A stretch of DNA of 64,000 nucleotides. Source: Poecilobothrus nobilitatus (lineage: Eukaryota; Arthropoda; Insecta; Diptera; Dolichopodidae). This document shows positions 41,588 to 54,118 of the stretch, piece by piece. A program made the position numbers and the translations under genes. Each line of letters opens with the position of its first letter. The first letter of the stretch is position 1. Location of the stretch: NCBI GenBank assembly GCA_947095535.1, contig OX352773.1:132275781-132339780 (forward strand), in the 5' to 3' direction. The notes under the pieces are model-generated. The model made no database searches and was not told the origin of the DNA. It saw only the letters and a program-made list of their open reading frames with translations.

Positions 41588-43684
41588 TTGCGTGGCATAC
41601 ATTTATTCAACGCCATCGATATTCGACTGTGATACATGGAATGCCGTCACTCATGTATGTCATACATGAAGCATAGTGGAGACACCGCTTAATATACTGA
41701 AATAAAGAAAATTAGATTGTACCTATTTTTGTAAATAATCTTTTTGTTGTAAAAAATGCATGGAATATATAAACCGTTCGTAAAAGTATGTTTTATACAA
41801 ACAAAAGAAATTTTGTAGTATATAAAAATTTATGATATTTAACAAAAAATTATCATTCCATTGATTTAATTGACTGAAATATTAACTATTAATTACTTAA
41901 TTTTATGAAATTATGGGATTTTCTAGGCCCATATTGCAAATCAATTTTTTCATCAATTTAATAGACCATTAATGGACAAATAAATTGATGAGCTACCACA
42001 CACATCTGTTGAACAATTCAATTTCGTATCCATTTTTTTGACATTTTGTAATATTATATTGTAGAAATGTTCTGAACATATTAATAATTTCAGAACATAC
42101 ACACATACGTCATACATACATTATATCACATTGAATATATAATTTTTGAACAAAAAAATAAAATGAAACGTTGTTTATAAACAATAATAAAACAACTAAT
42201 TTTTGTACCTTTTTACAATTAGTTTACAACTATTTTATTAATACCTTACATTACATTATTAATACCTTACATTAATACTTTACATTACTTCTTAATAAAC
42301 GTATATAATAGACAATAATTTAAAAAAAAAAACACATGCGAAGGTTCAGATGGATGTTTCCATTTTAAATATTTTCACGGTTAACTAACTAAATTTAAAA
42401 TTTTATAATACGAAATAAATAAGTATCAAAATTATTTTGTAAAATAATATTTTAACACAAAATTATTAGGTACATCTTATTTACTTCAGCTACTGAGATA
42501 TGATATAGAACAGGAACAATACAAAAAAAGACACCAAAATTACACCAAATGCTGCGTTAGCAGGTAAGGGTTTCACATTATATTGGCTAAAGGGAGAGGT
42601 GGGTTTAGTCAACAATCTGACACTGCCAAGGGGAAATTCTTGGTGTCTTTGGAAGATTGCCACCTCCCTTAACAAAAAAAAAAAATGGAAAAAATATTCT
42701 TTAAGAATTTTATGAGATTTTTATTTTAAGCATCATTTTAGATTTTATTTGTAATAACGAATTCTGTAATAAAATTCTAAAGTATTATTTATATACTTAT
42801 GTTAACTAAATATACATTTAACTTTTGTTAACTATGATAAAAATATTCAAAATATTTTAACACTACGTATTTTGTTAAATTTTATATTTAGCAAGATTAT
42901 TTCTTTTAACTTTCAATAAATTAAATTTTAAACTCATTTTTTTTAAAATTACTACTTAATTATTATAATATGTATTTTGCAAACTAAATATTGTAACATG
43001 TTATTTTTAGCATTGGAACTTTGTAATTTTCAATATAATAAGGTCCAAAATAGCTTTAACCAACCTTTTGCCAACATTAACTTTTTTTATTCTTACTATT
43101 TATTTATTCAATAATAAAAACTTACTTTTTGAATTCATATTTCCTTGTATTTCTACTTTATTTTTTAAATATAAACTGATTTTTTTTTTCACATGACGTC
43201 TAATAAACTTCTATTTTTCTCTCTCAACTAATTTTGACATTAGATTGATGAGAAAATGGATGAGAATAGAACTATCATCAATTAATTTCTCATACAGTTC
43301 TCATGCCCAGTGTGGATGAAAGCATTAATGTGTAATAGGTTAAAATTACCTAGTTAAATTTTTAAATATTGAAAGGACAACTGAAAAGTTTAAAAAAAAA
43401 TTAAGTAACAATCATAGATACATATATTACACCTAGATAGATAGGCAATGAAGAAAATATTTTCAGTCAATTTTGAAAAACAGCTGGGCGAACCGTGCAT
43501 ATGTATTGCTTTAGTTTCCTCAGAAATAGTTTCCTAAAAGGTGAAATAGTTTCATTTCTAATTTTTTTAATAATTTTATCACTTATTTTGTTACTTTACA
43601 AGAAGTATAAATTTTGAATAGCCTTAATTAAATTAAATTTTAATTTTAACGAGGAAGAATACAGTTGCCTTTGTCAACTCTTAG
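41588..43684. other. AT-rich intergenic sequence, nothing recognised
   Basis: No coding signal that I can support. Short direct repeats of ACCTTACATTA-type occur around 42240-42290. A GC-richer patch at 42545-42665 (GGTTTCACATTATATTGGCT ... GGTGTCTTTGGAAGATTGCC) has no family I recognise. Confidence 0.4.
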
Positions 43685-45199
43685 ATACCCGTACGAACCG
43701 TTAGTATGTTCACAGCCTGTCACTCTGCTCACAATATTATTTTTTTAATATTTTAGTATTTTAAAATAATTTGGGTGAATTTTATAATTTCTAGAACTAT
43801 GGGTTGTACATATATTCAAACTATATGTTTATATGTACATTCTTCAAAAGCAGATTCTAACCTTCCACATAACGATTATCAATCCAAAACTTTTTCAAAT
43901 ATTCTATAGTACCATTTAATACTAAGCGGTAAATGTATATTAAATTTACTTAGTACAAAAAATATAATTTTAAATATTATATTATATTATATTTAAATAT
44001 TCCATTGACAGAATAATTTCTTATAAGTACAATAAAATACATATATGTATGTAAATACGGCCGCTATATAATATACATCTATACTCTTATCATTCATTCA
44101 CTAGTGACATATACGATATGTAAATAAACATGATATTATATAAGTATGTATATATATTAATATCATATAAATAAAAATTCTTCAAGCAACCGTTATGTTG
44201 TTTATTTATTTACATTTTTATGTACTACGCATTATATCCTCAACAATTTCAAATTATCGAGTAAAACAAAATGCAAAAAATTTGTTGAAGAAATTTGTTA
44301 GAAAATTTGAAAAATTCAAGTAACACTTTCGTCAATTATAAAGTAACCCTACATTATTAAAAAAAGTTATTAACATAAATAAGAGTATAATGTTGAAGCT
44401 TTAATTTTTGTGTATTACTTCAAAAAAATTTTAACAGGTGTTCAAGTTACAGGTGTTTAAAAATAAGAAATTTTCAGTTTTTGACCCCTTACAGCTCCTA
44501 AACGGGGGGTGATACAAAAAAATTTTTTTAAATGACTCATACTTATTTTGAAAGATCTAACTTATGTCAAAATTTCAAGTTTCCACCTTAAACCGTTGAA
44601 GGATTTTGCAAAATTTGAGTTTCACATAACGGTAAATTAAGACACCGTATGCTACAAATATATATTTATTGTATATATACTTTTAAAGCTAATGAAAGTA
44701 GTAATCGTTTGGCGTTTTCAAAATGAAGATATACCTTATACAGCTTGTGCTATAACAATTTAAATATAGAGCTTTTTTGAACCTTTGGGGAGCTGTAGCT
44801 CCGTAACGGGTGGGGCTACAAAAAAAAGTTATTCAAAATAAAATTAATATTTTTGTGAGATCTATCAGTAGTTAAAATTTCATAGCTCTATTGCAAAAAA
44901 AATGTGGGGATCTAAAAGTTAGGTGTTCGAGAGCTACCCTAAGGCTTGGTCCAAACTCAACCAAAAAAAATAGGGAACCTACAAATTACTTCCAGAATAT
45001 TTTGTGTAAATTTCAAGATTCTAGCTTTCTTAGTTTTTGAGTTAGCGTGCTGACGGACGGACGGACGGACATGGCTCAAAAGTCTTAGAATTTTTTCCTG
45101 ATCCGATCCATACCTTTGAAGGATTATCTAGCTCGCTTATTTCGAGGTGTTACAAACGGAGGAGTAATTTTATTATACCCGATCCTATCGTACGGGTAT
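43685..45199. mobile_element. ~1.5 kb non-autonomous element with TATACCC-type inverted termini
   Basis: ATACCCGTACGA (43685-43696) is the exact reverse complement of TCGTACGGGTAT (45188-45199). Near the right end is GACGGACGGACGGACATGGC (about 45052-45071), then TTTCGAGGTGTTACAAACGG, as in the 16.3 and 18.6 kb elements in plan but not in detail. Two diverged internal copies of a TTACAGCTCC...CTACAAAAAAA block start near 44490 and 44800. No ORF. I know this end-motif class mainly from flies. Confidence 0.65.
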
Positions 45200-45453
45200 A
45201 AAAACAAAGTATATCAATTATTAAGTAATATAAAAACTTAAAATCTCTTAAATTCATCATGGTTATAAGAAACTGCTTTGCATTATTTTCTTAAATATAA
45301 ACAACTGAGTGAACGAAATGTATACATATTATAAAATGCATATGTATTTTTTTGATTAAATTCCTTGAGATAGGAAAACACATAAGAAGAAAAGAAACGA
45401 CCATTCCTAACTTCCCATCTATGAATAATATATCTATGGTAACAATACATACA

Positions 45454-45985
45454 TGTAGGATTGCAGAAATCGTAACTTACGCCACTCTACATTTCACATT
45501 AAACTATTACATATAGCACATTCGAACGGTGATCCTAATATTTAGAAAACAACATTTATTTCATATAGGGAAAAAAACAACATATGATCTTTTTATTTAC
45601 TGTTTTTTTTCTAAATCATTATATAAAAAAGAAAGAAGAGGAACATTAACAATGTGGCCGTGAATGAAATAAATTCGATTCCAAAATATATATAACTAAT
45701 ACATTTTATTTGTTATTTAAATATTTTTTCATTATATTAAGTACGCAATGTTAGATATAATTTTAATTTTAAAGAAAAAACATTATTTTGAACTTTTTTA
45801 GAATACATTAATATTGTAGAATAATTTATTTAGAGTTGATTAAAGTTTTGCTTGTTTAAATAGGAGCAGTTGAATAATTTAATATTGATTTTAAATTCAT
45901 TGAAAACAAAATAACTATCATTAAAAATATAGTATTTTATTATTAATATAAAATCAAATTGTGTTTAATTTGTTTTGATTCAATA
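45454..45985 (+). repeat. 5' LTR of the second gypsy element
   Basis: Matches 52196-52305 at its start (ACTCTACATTTCACATTAAA, then ACATATAGCACATTCGAACG) and 53955-54014 at its end (TATTTTATTATTAATATAAA, then TTGTGTTTAATTTGTTTTG). A putative PBS, TGGGAGCTCAACAGGGG, starts at 45988. The leader 45986-46739 is noncoding. Confidence 0.75.
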
Positions 45986-46739
45986 TTTGGGAGCTCAACA
46001 GGGGTTGAAATAAAGAAAAACTATTTTATTAAATTAAATTGTTTAAATTGTTTCAATAAAAATAATGAATAATGAAATTTTTTTTAAATATATTTGAGAA
46101 TACAAAAGTGTTATCAAAAAGCAGTAATTATAAAATAAAATACAAACAGTTAAATAACTATATTTTAAATAATTTAAAAAAAAAAAACCAGATAAGCACT
46201 TTTTAAAATTGATTTGAACATTTTAAAGAAATTTGATTATAAGCATATAAATAAACTAATGTGCTAAGACTTTATATAACTTTACACCAAATTAAATATC
46301 GTCGGTATTAAATTTTGGTGATTAATTTATGCTGTGAAAAATAAATAAGAAAACTAAACATTAAACGTGGATGATTGTAAGTTTTAAGAAAAGTTTGAAG
46401 AAACTCTTCTGAAGTCTGAAGAAAACAAAAATTAAATTAACGTGTGAAACGAAGCCAGAAGAAAGTCGTAAAATTACAGCACGTGCTTATACAGCTAATG
46501 GAGTAGAAAACGAAGCGTCTGGATTTCTTTCAAGACGTTATCAGTTATTACGGTAAAGTAAATAAGAAGGTAGAAAACGTGCTTATATCACAGCTAATTA
46601 TTGCCATTATATAAATATTTTATGTAACAAAAAAATGATATAAATAAAGAATAAAAAAGATAATTTTTTTAAAGTAATAGAAAAAAAAAATATATACATA
46701 AATAAAATTTAAAATTTTTCAGATTTTGAAAATTTAGTG

Positions 46740-47370
46740 ACAAAATTTTCTGGAGACAGTAATATTAGCATGAGAAATTGTATCGAAGACTTCGAACAGT
46801 ATGCATGTAGTTGTAGTTGGGTTATGACATTTGGAATGAGCTACAACGGTTTATATTCTGTAACAAATCTTTAGTTGAAGTGGCAAAACTTTATATGGAT
46901 TGTTAAGTTAATCCAACTTGTTATAGCGAACTGAAGAAAGCATTACTACAAGACTTTAATGGTAGAAGGCCTAGTGCAGAGGTTCATAAGCTTTTACGAG
47001 AAAGAAAGAAAAAAACAGATGAAACTTTTAGAGAATATTTGTACACTATGTTAGGACTAGCCTCTCAAATGGAAATCGATGAGGAATCCGTTGTTAGTTA
47101 CATAATTGATGGCATTAGAGATACTTCAAATGTAAAAATGAATTTAAATGCGGCTAAAAATATTGAAGATCTGAAGAGGAAACTATTTATATATAAAAAA
47201 AAATTAAACAAGATGAGAGAACACCAACTTTTGTAGAAAGAATGCAAAAACCAAGTACAAGTGGAAAACTGGAAAGAATTGCTAAACCGGGTCCCAAATG
47301 TTTTGGTCGCAATGAATTTGGTCATAAACGACCTGATTGCCCAAATAAAGGTAGCTCGGCAGCCCATATT
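46740..47370 (+). pseudogene. Gag of the second gypsy element, degraded
   Basis: Frames include DFENLVTKFSGDSNISMRNC (about 46720-46785), ELKKALLQDFNGRRPSAEVH, then RKKKTDETFREYLYTMLGLA and EIDEESVVSYIIDGIRDTSN, typical of the retrotransposon gag capsid domain (L-x-x-R-K...E-x-x-x-x-Y...I-x-G). A decayed zinc knuckle follows in another frame (KCFGRNEFGHKRPDCPNKG, about 47295-47354); the second Cys is replaced by Arg. Stops at 46873 and 47236. Confidence 0.7.
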
Positions 47371-48120
47371 GCACGTTAATTGGGTACAACGGAACTATAC
47401 CCACATAAAAGTTAATGGTATAACACTAAATGCTCTAATCGATACAGGAAGCAATATTTGTATTATTAAAAAATCTTTAAACAAAATAATTAAATCCGAA
47501 ATATAATTTTAGTAGCCAAAGTATTTCAGTGACCTAGGAGCTAAAGTGGAAACGAAGGGCCCTTTATCGTTGAAATCGCAATTAATGGTATAATATTTAA
47601 TGGCGTCACCCTGCACTGAGTAGAAGAAAATTATATCAAACCAGTAATTGGGTGGATTTATTGTCTAGAGCTGTGGTGAAAATTAAAGGAATGAATGTAA
47701 CTATAGAAAGAAATTGTGATGAGGATTTTGGGAACAAAACGCAATCGGAAAATTCTGAACCAGAAAGAGCAGGATGCTTCTTAGCACAAATTGACATTAA
47801 CTTGTATGAAGAGCAAATCACAGCAGACTTGTCACATTTACTAGATGGAAAAGCCAACGAAAAAATTTGTAATCTGATAAAAAATTACTCACCTGTCATT
47901 ACTCACTATCCGAGTCACCAATTAAAATGAGAATAGTTCAAATGAACGAGGAACCAGTTTTCCGACCTCAATGAAGGTTTCCAACTAACGAATGTCAAAT
48001 AATAGATATCCAGATAAAAGAATGACTTCAACAGAACATCATTCGGGAGAGCACGTCGGATTATTCTAGCCAGGTTGTACTTGTGAAGAAGAAGGACAAT
48101 TCATATCGCTTATGCATAGA
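47371..48120 (+). pseudogene. Protease and RT start of the second gypsy element
   Basis: Protease active site LNALIDTGSNICIIKKS (about 47421-47472). Further on, in other frames, are a linker with LLDGKANEKICNLIKNYSP and the RT start QQNIIRESTSDYSSQVVLVK plus KKDNSYRLCIE, where it is cut by a LINE inserted after 48120. RT resumes at 49827. Confidence 0.7.
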
Positions 48121-49817
48121 AAACTATGGCAAAAATGAAGATATCCGGAGCATAAAACAGAATTAAACCGCATAGTAAAGGAATTAAAACAACTTTTAAA
48201 AATAGCCAAACATGATACTATTCAGAAACACGTAAGGAATATCACCCCAAATTAGGACACAGACTATGAGCTATCAAAAATTTTAAAAAATACAAAGCGC
48301 TGTCAACAACATGAGGCATCCCTGAAGAAAAATGACGGTACCTGAGCAAGAAGCCAAAAGGAGAAGGCATACACTTTCACATCGCATTTAGTAAATATCT
48401 TCACACCTTATCAAGCTGAAACTTCAGATGAAGAAAATTCGGAAATAGTTGACAGGCTGATGTAAATGCAGCCTTAAAACTGAACCTGCCAACAAGGAAA
48501 TACACAGTGGCACAAATAAAGGCAGTGATTAAAAGTGAAATAAATGTAAAAAAAAGCACCGGAACATGATCAAATTACTGGGCAGATGTTAAAAGAACTC
48601 CCGTCAATAGGCCTAAAATACATCACTTACATTTGTAACGCTATCTTAACGTTAACTTATTTTCCCACCGATTGGAAAAAGGCTCAAATTATAATGCTTC
48701 CAAAATCTGGTAAAGACCCAAACGTGGTCACAAAAGTCTTTAAAAAATTATTAATGTCCAGATTAAAGCCTATAATAGCTGAACAAAACTTGATGCCGAA
48801 TCATCATTTTGGGTTTCGTAATAAACACTCCACTATTGAACAAGTACATAGAGTAGTCAATGTAATAAATAACGCTCTTGAAGCAAGGGAATATTGCGCA
48901 GCGGCATTCTTGGACATCACACAAGCTTTTGATAAAGTGTTGCATTTGGGTTTATTATACAAATTAAAAAAAGCTTACCACACGATCTATACCTAACAAT
49001 AAAATCATACCTAAGTAGTCGTAGATTTATAGTCAAATACCAGCAAGATTATTCCTTAAGTAAACTTAATAAAATCAAGAGTTCCGCAAGGTAGCGTATT
49101 TGGACCCACATTATATTTAATATACACAGCTGATCTACCCACAACAAGTTATACAGAAACAGGACCTTTTGTAGATGACACGGTAATAGTGGCATCAAAT
49201 TTGTTACAGAAGCATTTATCAAAAGTAGAAAAATGGCTTAGAAAAGCAAATGTTGGTAAATCTGTTCAAGTTACATACACTAACAAACAAGGTTGTTGGC
49301 CCGCAGTTTCATTAAATAATGTTCCACTGTCACAAGAGAATTCAGCCAAATAGCTTGGTATGCATTTGGATAGACGTTTAATATGGAAAGAACACATTCT
49401 TTACAAGAGCAAACAGTCATTTCAGTCGAAATTCCTTAGGAAGATTGTGAATGCACCATGGTTCGTCAGAAATGATGACATCAAAAAATATTTAAACATC
49501 AAATCAGTCAAAGAAAGTGCTACTTCCAAAAGCCTGGCATATCAAAAAAGACTTGAAACTCATCTAAATCAATATGCACAACAACTTCTAACATCAATTT
49601 CAAATAGGCGGTTAAAAATATATCATCCACTCGATTTATCTAGCAGATTTAATAACATTTAAGTAAAAAAGAAATGAACGATTTGTAAGAGATGTGTCAA
49701 TGGGTACACTCACCACCTGTCAATTTAAAAAACTGTGATAAATATTAACTTAATATCGTGTATAAGAATTCTTGATAGTTGTTAAATAAAAAGTTTTTCA
49801 TATAAAAAGAAAAAAAA
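48121..49817 (+). mobile_element. 5'-truncated jockey-like LINE, 9-bp target duplication
   Basis: Inserted in the gypsy RT between two copies of ATGCATAGA (48112-48120 and 49818-49826). It ends in an A-rich tail (AAAAAGAAAAAAAA). Coding remnants: EN-proximal pieces, then RT with LTYFPTDWKKAQIIMLPKSG, FGFRNKHSTIEQVHRVVNVI and AAFLDITQAFDKV (motif A). A frame-shifted segment has VPQGSVFGPTLY-like sequence and FVDDT in place of F-A-D-D. The C-terminus at 49360-49662 has KFLRKIVNAPWFVRNDDIKK. A deletion removes the R-P-I-S-L-L block near 48730. Dead on arrival by 5' truncation. Confidence 0.85.
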
Positions 49818-49826
49818 ATGCATAGA

Positions 49827-50520
49827 TTATAGGGCGGTCAGCAAGAAAATTTATAAAGAGCGGTACCCTTTACCGGTGATAAAGGATCAGCTGGAAAAGC
49901 TACAAGAATCAAATTACTTTACAACTCTGGAGCTAGAGAATGGTTTCTTCCACGTCACGGTAAAGCTTTTGTTAAGCAAGGTGGTCATTTTGAATTTAAC
50001 CGCGTTCCATTTAGTGTATTTAACTCACCAGGTGTTTTCCAAAAATATATTATTTATATTTTTAGGGATTTGATACGAGAAGGAATGGTCGATATTTACA
50101 TTGATGATATCATGATTTTGGCAAAAACTATAGATGAAGCGAACCACTAAGGGAAACTTTAAAGGTTGCAGCCGAAAAGAGATTAAAGATCCAATGATAG
50201 AAATGGCAACTGCCGGAAGAAGAGATAGAATATTTGGGGCACTGAGTATTTAAAGGAATGGTTTCACTATGTAGATCGAAGATAAAGGCTGTTATAGATT
50301 TTCCTTGTCCACGAACAGTTAAACAATTAAATAGCTTCCTTGGTCTAGCAGGATATTTTAGAAAATTCATCAGAAAATTTTTCGTTAATTGCTAAGCCGC
50401 TAAATGATGTTTTGAAGAAAAAGTCGAAATTCCAGATAAAAGAAATACAACTTGAAGCCATACAAAAATTTAAAGATGTCTTGATCACAACTCCAGTTTT
50501 AAAAATATTTCAATATGGAT
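49827..50520 (+). pseudogene. RT of the second gypsy element, continued
   Basis: Continues exactly from 48120: RAVSKKIYKERYPLPVIKDQ (frame via 49827), LQESNYFTTLELENGFFHV, where motif A Asp is replaced by Glu (T-L-E-L), FNRVPF-like remains, and YIDDIMILAKTIDEA (about 50098-50142, Y-x-D-D intact). Then GMVSLCRSKIKAVIDFPCPR and QLNSFLGLAGYFRKFI in shifted frames. Confidence 0.75.
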
Positions 50521-50830
50521 TAAATTGCATACCCATACCCACTCACTGAATTGCATATACATACAAGCATATGGTGCAGTTCTGTTTCAAAAGGATGCTG
50601 AAGACTCGATCCTTCACCCTGTATTCTACATGAGTAGGAAAACTAATGATGCAGAGCGGAATTATAGTAGCTATGAGTTAGAAGTATTGATAGTCATAGA
50701 AGCCGTTAAAAAGTTCAGAATATACTTATTGGGTCAAAAGTTCAAACTAGTTACTGACTGTCAGTCACCATACGGAAAAAGGATTTAGCGACTAGAGTAG
50801 CCAGATGGGCCTTGTTATTAGAAGAATTTG
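50521..50830 (+). pseudogene. RNase H of the second gypsy element
   Basis: GAVLFQKDAEDSILHPVFYM, SRKTNDAERNYSSYELEVL (Glu) and FKLVTDCQSP (Asp) in one frame from about 50565. The expected T-D-A-S catalytic start is replaced by unrelated sequence (CIYIQAYG). Stop at 50786. Confidence 0.7.
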
Positions 50831-51018
50831 ATTACGAAGTTGAACATCGTTAAGTCCAAATTCAGTTACGATGTGCGCAAGTACGTTTACGGCAGTACGT
50901 TTGATAGCACGTTTTTGTCAAAACTTTCAGAGTCACAACAGAAATATGAAAAAATTGCAGCTATTATGGAAATTTAAAAAAACGGATTGTTAAGGACTAT
51001 CTTATAAATAATGGTATA

Positions 51019-51873
51019 TTGTATAAAAATCATAATAATAATATGTTATATGTCGTTCCAGATTGCATGAAAACAAGTATCATCCGAGAAGTTCGTGGAA
51101 AAGGTCATTTTCATTATAAAAAAATGAAAGAATTGCTGGAAAAAGAATTTTATATCCCGAATTTGAAAAACAGAATCGATAATTGTATTGCTGGTTGCAT
51201 AAGGTGTATTCTCGCTGAAAGAAAAACCGGAAAACAAGAAGGAATGATACACCAAATTTCAAAAGGAGATCGGCCTCTGGATACGTTCCATATTGATCAT
51301 TTCGGCACATTACAGAGTACGAAAACACACTATCGCTACATGTTTGCAGTAATTAACGGATTTACGAAGTTTTCGTGGCTATTCCCTACGAAAACTTTAA
51401 ATTCAGACGAAGCAATACAAAAACTAGAAGTAATTTCGGAAACGTTTAGACATCCATGTCGAATCATATCAGACAAAGAAGGAGCATTTGCGCCCAACAA
51501 TTTGCAGGACTTCTGTAAAGATCGAGACATCAAGTTACATTATATCACACCCGGGGTGTCACGTTCAAATGGACAGATAAAGAGGCTCAATCGAACAATT
51601 ATTTTGGCCCTTATTAGAATGTCTTTGGACGACCCAGAGAAGTGGTTCAACTTCACAAAACCTCTTCAACGTGTGCTGAACTCGACGTATCAACGCGCTA
51701 TAAAAACAACACCAATGGCGTTTTTGGACGGAGTAGAAATGAAAGACGGTCGGGACTTGCATATAGTTGAAGTGATAGAAGAGGAAATGAGGTACGGTTT
51801 TGTAGGAGACCGGAACGAACGAAGAGAAAATGCAAGAAAAAAAATATTAGAAATTCAAGAAGAAATTGGCTGA
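51019..51873 (+). pseudogene. Integrase of the second gypsy element
   Basis: 284 codons open. The zinc region has HFHYKKMKELLEKEFYIPNL with C-I-A-G-C-I-R-C. Catalytic core: FHIDHFGTLQSTKTHYRYMF (Asp), CRIISDKEGAF (Asp) and SRSNGQIKRLNRTI, where the catalytic Glu expected in G-Q-x-E-R-x-N is Lys. Then a C-terminal GPY-type segment (KFLGPYKILAEKGFDQYKVE, about 51965-52030) in another frame. The long open frame with a substituted active site suggests decay by substitution, not selection. Confidence 0.85.
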
Positions 51874-52195
51874 CAATGTAGAAAAAAAGTTAAACCTGCA
51901 AGAATATTTAAAATTGGTGGAATGCTCACCAAAGAACACAATTTGGCACTGGCATGAAGATAAAACCAAAATTTCTGGGACCTTATAAAATCTTAGCAGA
52001 AAAAGGATTCGATCAATATAAGGTAGAAAAGTTGGGAAACTCAGAATGACCAAAAGCAACAGAAATTAGCGTTGACAAAATGAAACCATGGTGTATGGAA
52101 GATGAAAACGAACTGAGCGAAGAAGATGAAGTCGAAACTGTTGAAATAGATTGTGATAATTCATTTGAGGCAAATGAATAAGTTGACTGGCCGAA

Positions 52196-52305
52196 TGTAG
52201 GAATACAGTAATCATAAATTACACCACTCTACATTTCACATTAAATTATTACATATAGCACATTCGAACGGTGATCCTAATATTTAGAAAACAACATTTA
52301 TTTCA
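52196..52305 (+). repeat. 3' LTR of the second gypsy element, split (resumes ~53955-54014)
   Basis: The first 110 bases match the 5' LTR up to AACATTTATTTCAT, where a LINE begins. LTR sequence resumes after the LINE's A tail at about 53955 (TACTATTTTATTATTAATAT). About 380 bases of the LTR middle are missing, so the insertion came with, or was followed by, a deletion. No target duplication seen. Confidence 0.75.
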
Positions 52306-53950
52306 TCCTGAGATGGAAAGAACATTTCGAAGAAACAAACAACGAAGATAGTGGAGATAGTAATGAAAGCGATGAAGAAGAAAGTTCTCCTACTGCAGAC
52401 ACAAGAAGCCGAATTACTGTAAATGCCCCATCAAACAGAGAAATTATAGCTGCACTTTCAAGGCTGAAAAGCAACAAAGCGCGGGATATAGATGGAATAC
52501 CTTCAGAAGTTCTTCAAGCAAACACAGGGTATATAGCAGAGGTTCTTCAGCCTATCTTGGAAGAAATTTGGAATAATGAAGCCATACCGGAAAGCTGGAA
52601 AACAGGAATCATAATAAAACTTCCAACAAAGGGAAATCTCCAAGAATGCAAAAATTGGAGTGGTATTACAGTCCTAAACACACTAAATAAATTACTGGCT
52701 CTCATAATACGCTCCAGAATTGAAGCACGAATAGAGGACACCCTTCGTGAGCAACAAGCAGGTTTTAGAAAGCAGGGCAGCTGTACAGATCACTCAAATA
52801 CTCTGCGTCTGATAATCGAATAATCAGCAGAATGGAAATCACCACTCTACATAACATTCGTGGACTTTGAAAGAGCATTCGATAAAATAAAACACAGGGC
52901 CATCTGGAAGGCTCTCAGAAGAAGGAATATACCACCTAAAATCAGAAATATCATCCAAAATATGTACACCAACGCCCAGTCCAGGGTTCTCCACAATGGA
53001 AACCTTAGCGATCCGATAAGCCTCAAGGCTGGAGTCAAACAAGGATGTCCACTTTCCCCAATCCTGTTCAACATCGTTCTCGACGACGTATTGGAAGAAT
53101 CACTAATACACCAAACAGGAATCAATTGGACCCTTACATCTCGCTTAGAGGACCTCGAATATGCTGATGATATTGCTCTACTTGCACATACACACAGGAA
53201 TATGCAACAAAAACTAGATTCCCTAAACACAAAAGCACATAAAGTAGGACTCAATATAAATATTGCAAAAACAAAGTCCCTAAGATTGAATGCAAACAAT
53301 TCCAATCCATTAGCAATAAACAACACATACATAGAGGATGTGACAAGTTTCAACTACCTTGGCAGTATTCTTACCGCAAAAGGAGCAGCAGAAGAAGACA
53401 TTGAGAATCGAATAAAATTAGCAAAGATGGCATTCGGGAGACTTTGGCCAATCTGGAGATTACCACAGTTAACCAAAGGCACGAAAATAAGGATATATGA
53501 AGCCTGTGTGAAATCGATTCTACTCTACGGCAGTGAAACCTGGTTAATCAAAAACTCTTCAACAAATAAATTACAAGTATTTGAAAATAAATGTCTCCGA
53601 ACAATTCAAAATATAAGATGGCCTAGAAGAATATCAAATGAGGACCTATTAACTATCTCTAGACAAGAAACCATACTCTGCCAAATCAAGAAAAAGAAAT
53701 GGAGATGAATAGGTTACACACTTTGGAAAGCACCAGAGAACATTGCACGCCAGGCGCTCGACTGGAATCCACAGGAAAAAAGAAGTGTGGGTAGACCTAA
53801 AATAACATGGAGAAGGTCTGTGGCTAAGGAAATTGATAATAGCGGTAAAACATGGGCAGAAATCAAACATTTGGCCTACAATCGAGTGCGATATAGAAGC
53901 TTTGTGGAAGTAACACAGGTAACACAGGTTAAAAAAAAAAAAAAAAAAAT
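52306..53950 (+). mobile_element. 5'-truncated LINE (RTE-like) in the gypsy LTR
   Basis: Runs from RWKEHFEETN to an A tail (53929-53949). RT: KSNKARDIDGIPSEVLQ, LPTKGNLQECKNWSGI, LREQQAGFRKQGSCTDH, a stop TAA at 52822, FVDFERAFDKIKHRAIWK (motif A), LKAGVKQGCPLSPILFNIVL, LEYADDIALLAH (Y-A-D-D) and SFNYLGSILTAKG. The C-terminal region has ILLYGSETW, a W-to-TGA change at 53706-53708, then ARQALDWNPQEKRSVGRPKI and TWRRSVAKEIDNSGKTWAEI. This tail is typical of RTE-like or related endonuclease/RT families; the clade is tentative. Two nonsense codons and truncation: inactive. Confidence 0.85.
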
Positions 53951-54066
53951 ACATATATACTATTTTATTATTAATATAAAATACAAATTGTGTTTAATTT
54001 GTTTTGCTTCAACATACATACATTCATACATAAGTAATTAATTACATATTTGAACTTGTCTATTAG

Positions 54067-54118
54067 TTCTAAAAGTTCTTTCTTGTCACAATTTTGAGAC
54101 AAAAAAGAACTTTTAGAA
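54067..54118. repeat. 21-bp quasi-palindrome
   Basis: TTCTAAAAGTTCTTTCTTGT (54067-54086) pairs with the reverse complement in 54098-54118, with one mismatch in 21 and a 10-base loop. The surrounding 54119-54663 is AT-rich with no coding signal. Confidence 0.8.

Larger units (their letters stand above)
45454..54014 (+). mobile_element. Second Ty3/gypsy retrotransposon with two nested LINE insertions
   Basis: LTRs start TGTAGG (45454; 52196) and end TTCAATA/TTCAACA (45985; 54014). The flanks carry a 4-bp direct repeat TACA (45450-45453; 54015-54018), the size expected for gypsy elements. Interior order is gag, protease, RT, RNase H, integrase, with no env. It contains a LINE at 48121-49817 and another at 52306-53950 within the right LTR. 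All genes are decayed. Confidence 0.8.

Noticed and set aside
42490..42675. Short - strand ORF in a GC-richer patch
   Set aside because: Only 61 codons with a low-complexity end and no relatives in the window; could be an old LINE 3' end but nothing decisive.
51046..52059. Several - strand ORFs opposite the gypsy integrase
   Set aside because: Shadows of a well supported integrase frame on the + strand.
52839..53353. 168-codon - strand ORF
   Set aside because: Antisense of the LINE RT with clear Y-A-D-D and motif A on the + strand.
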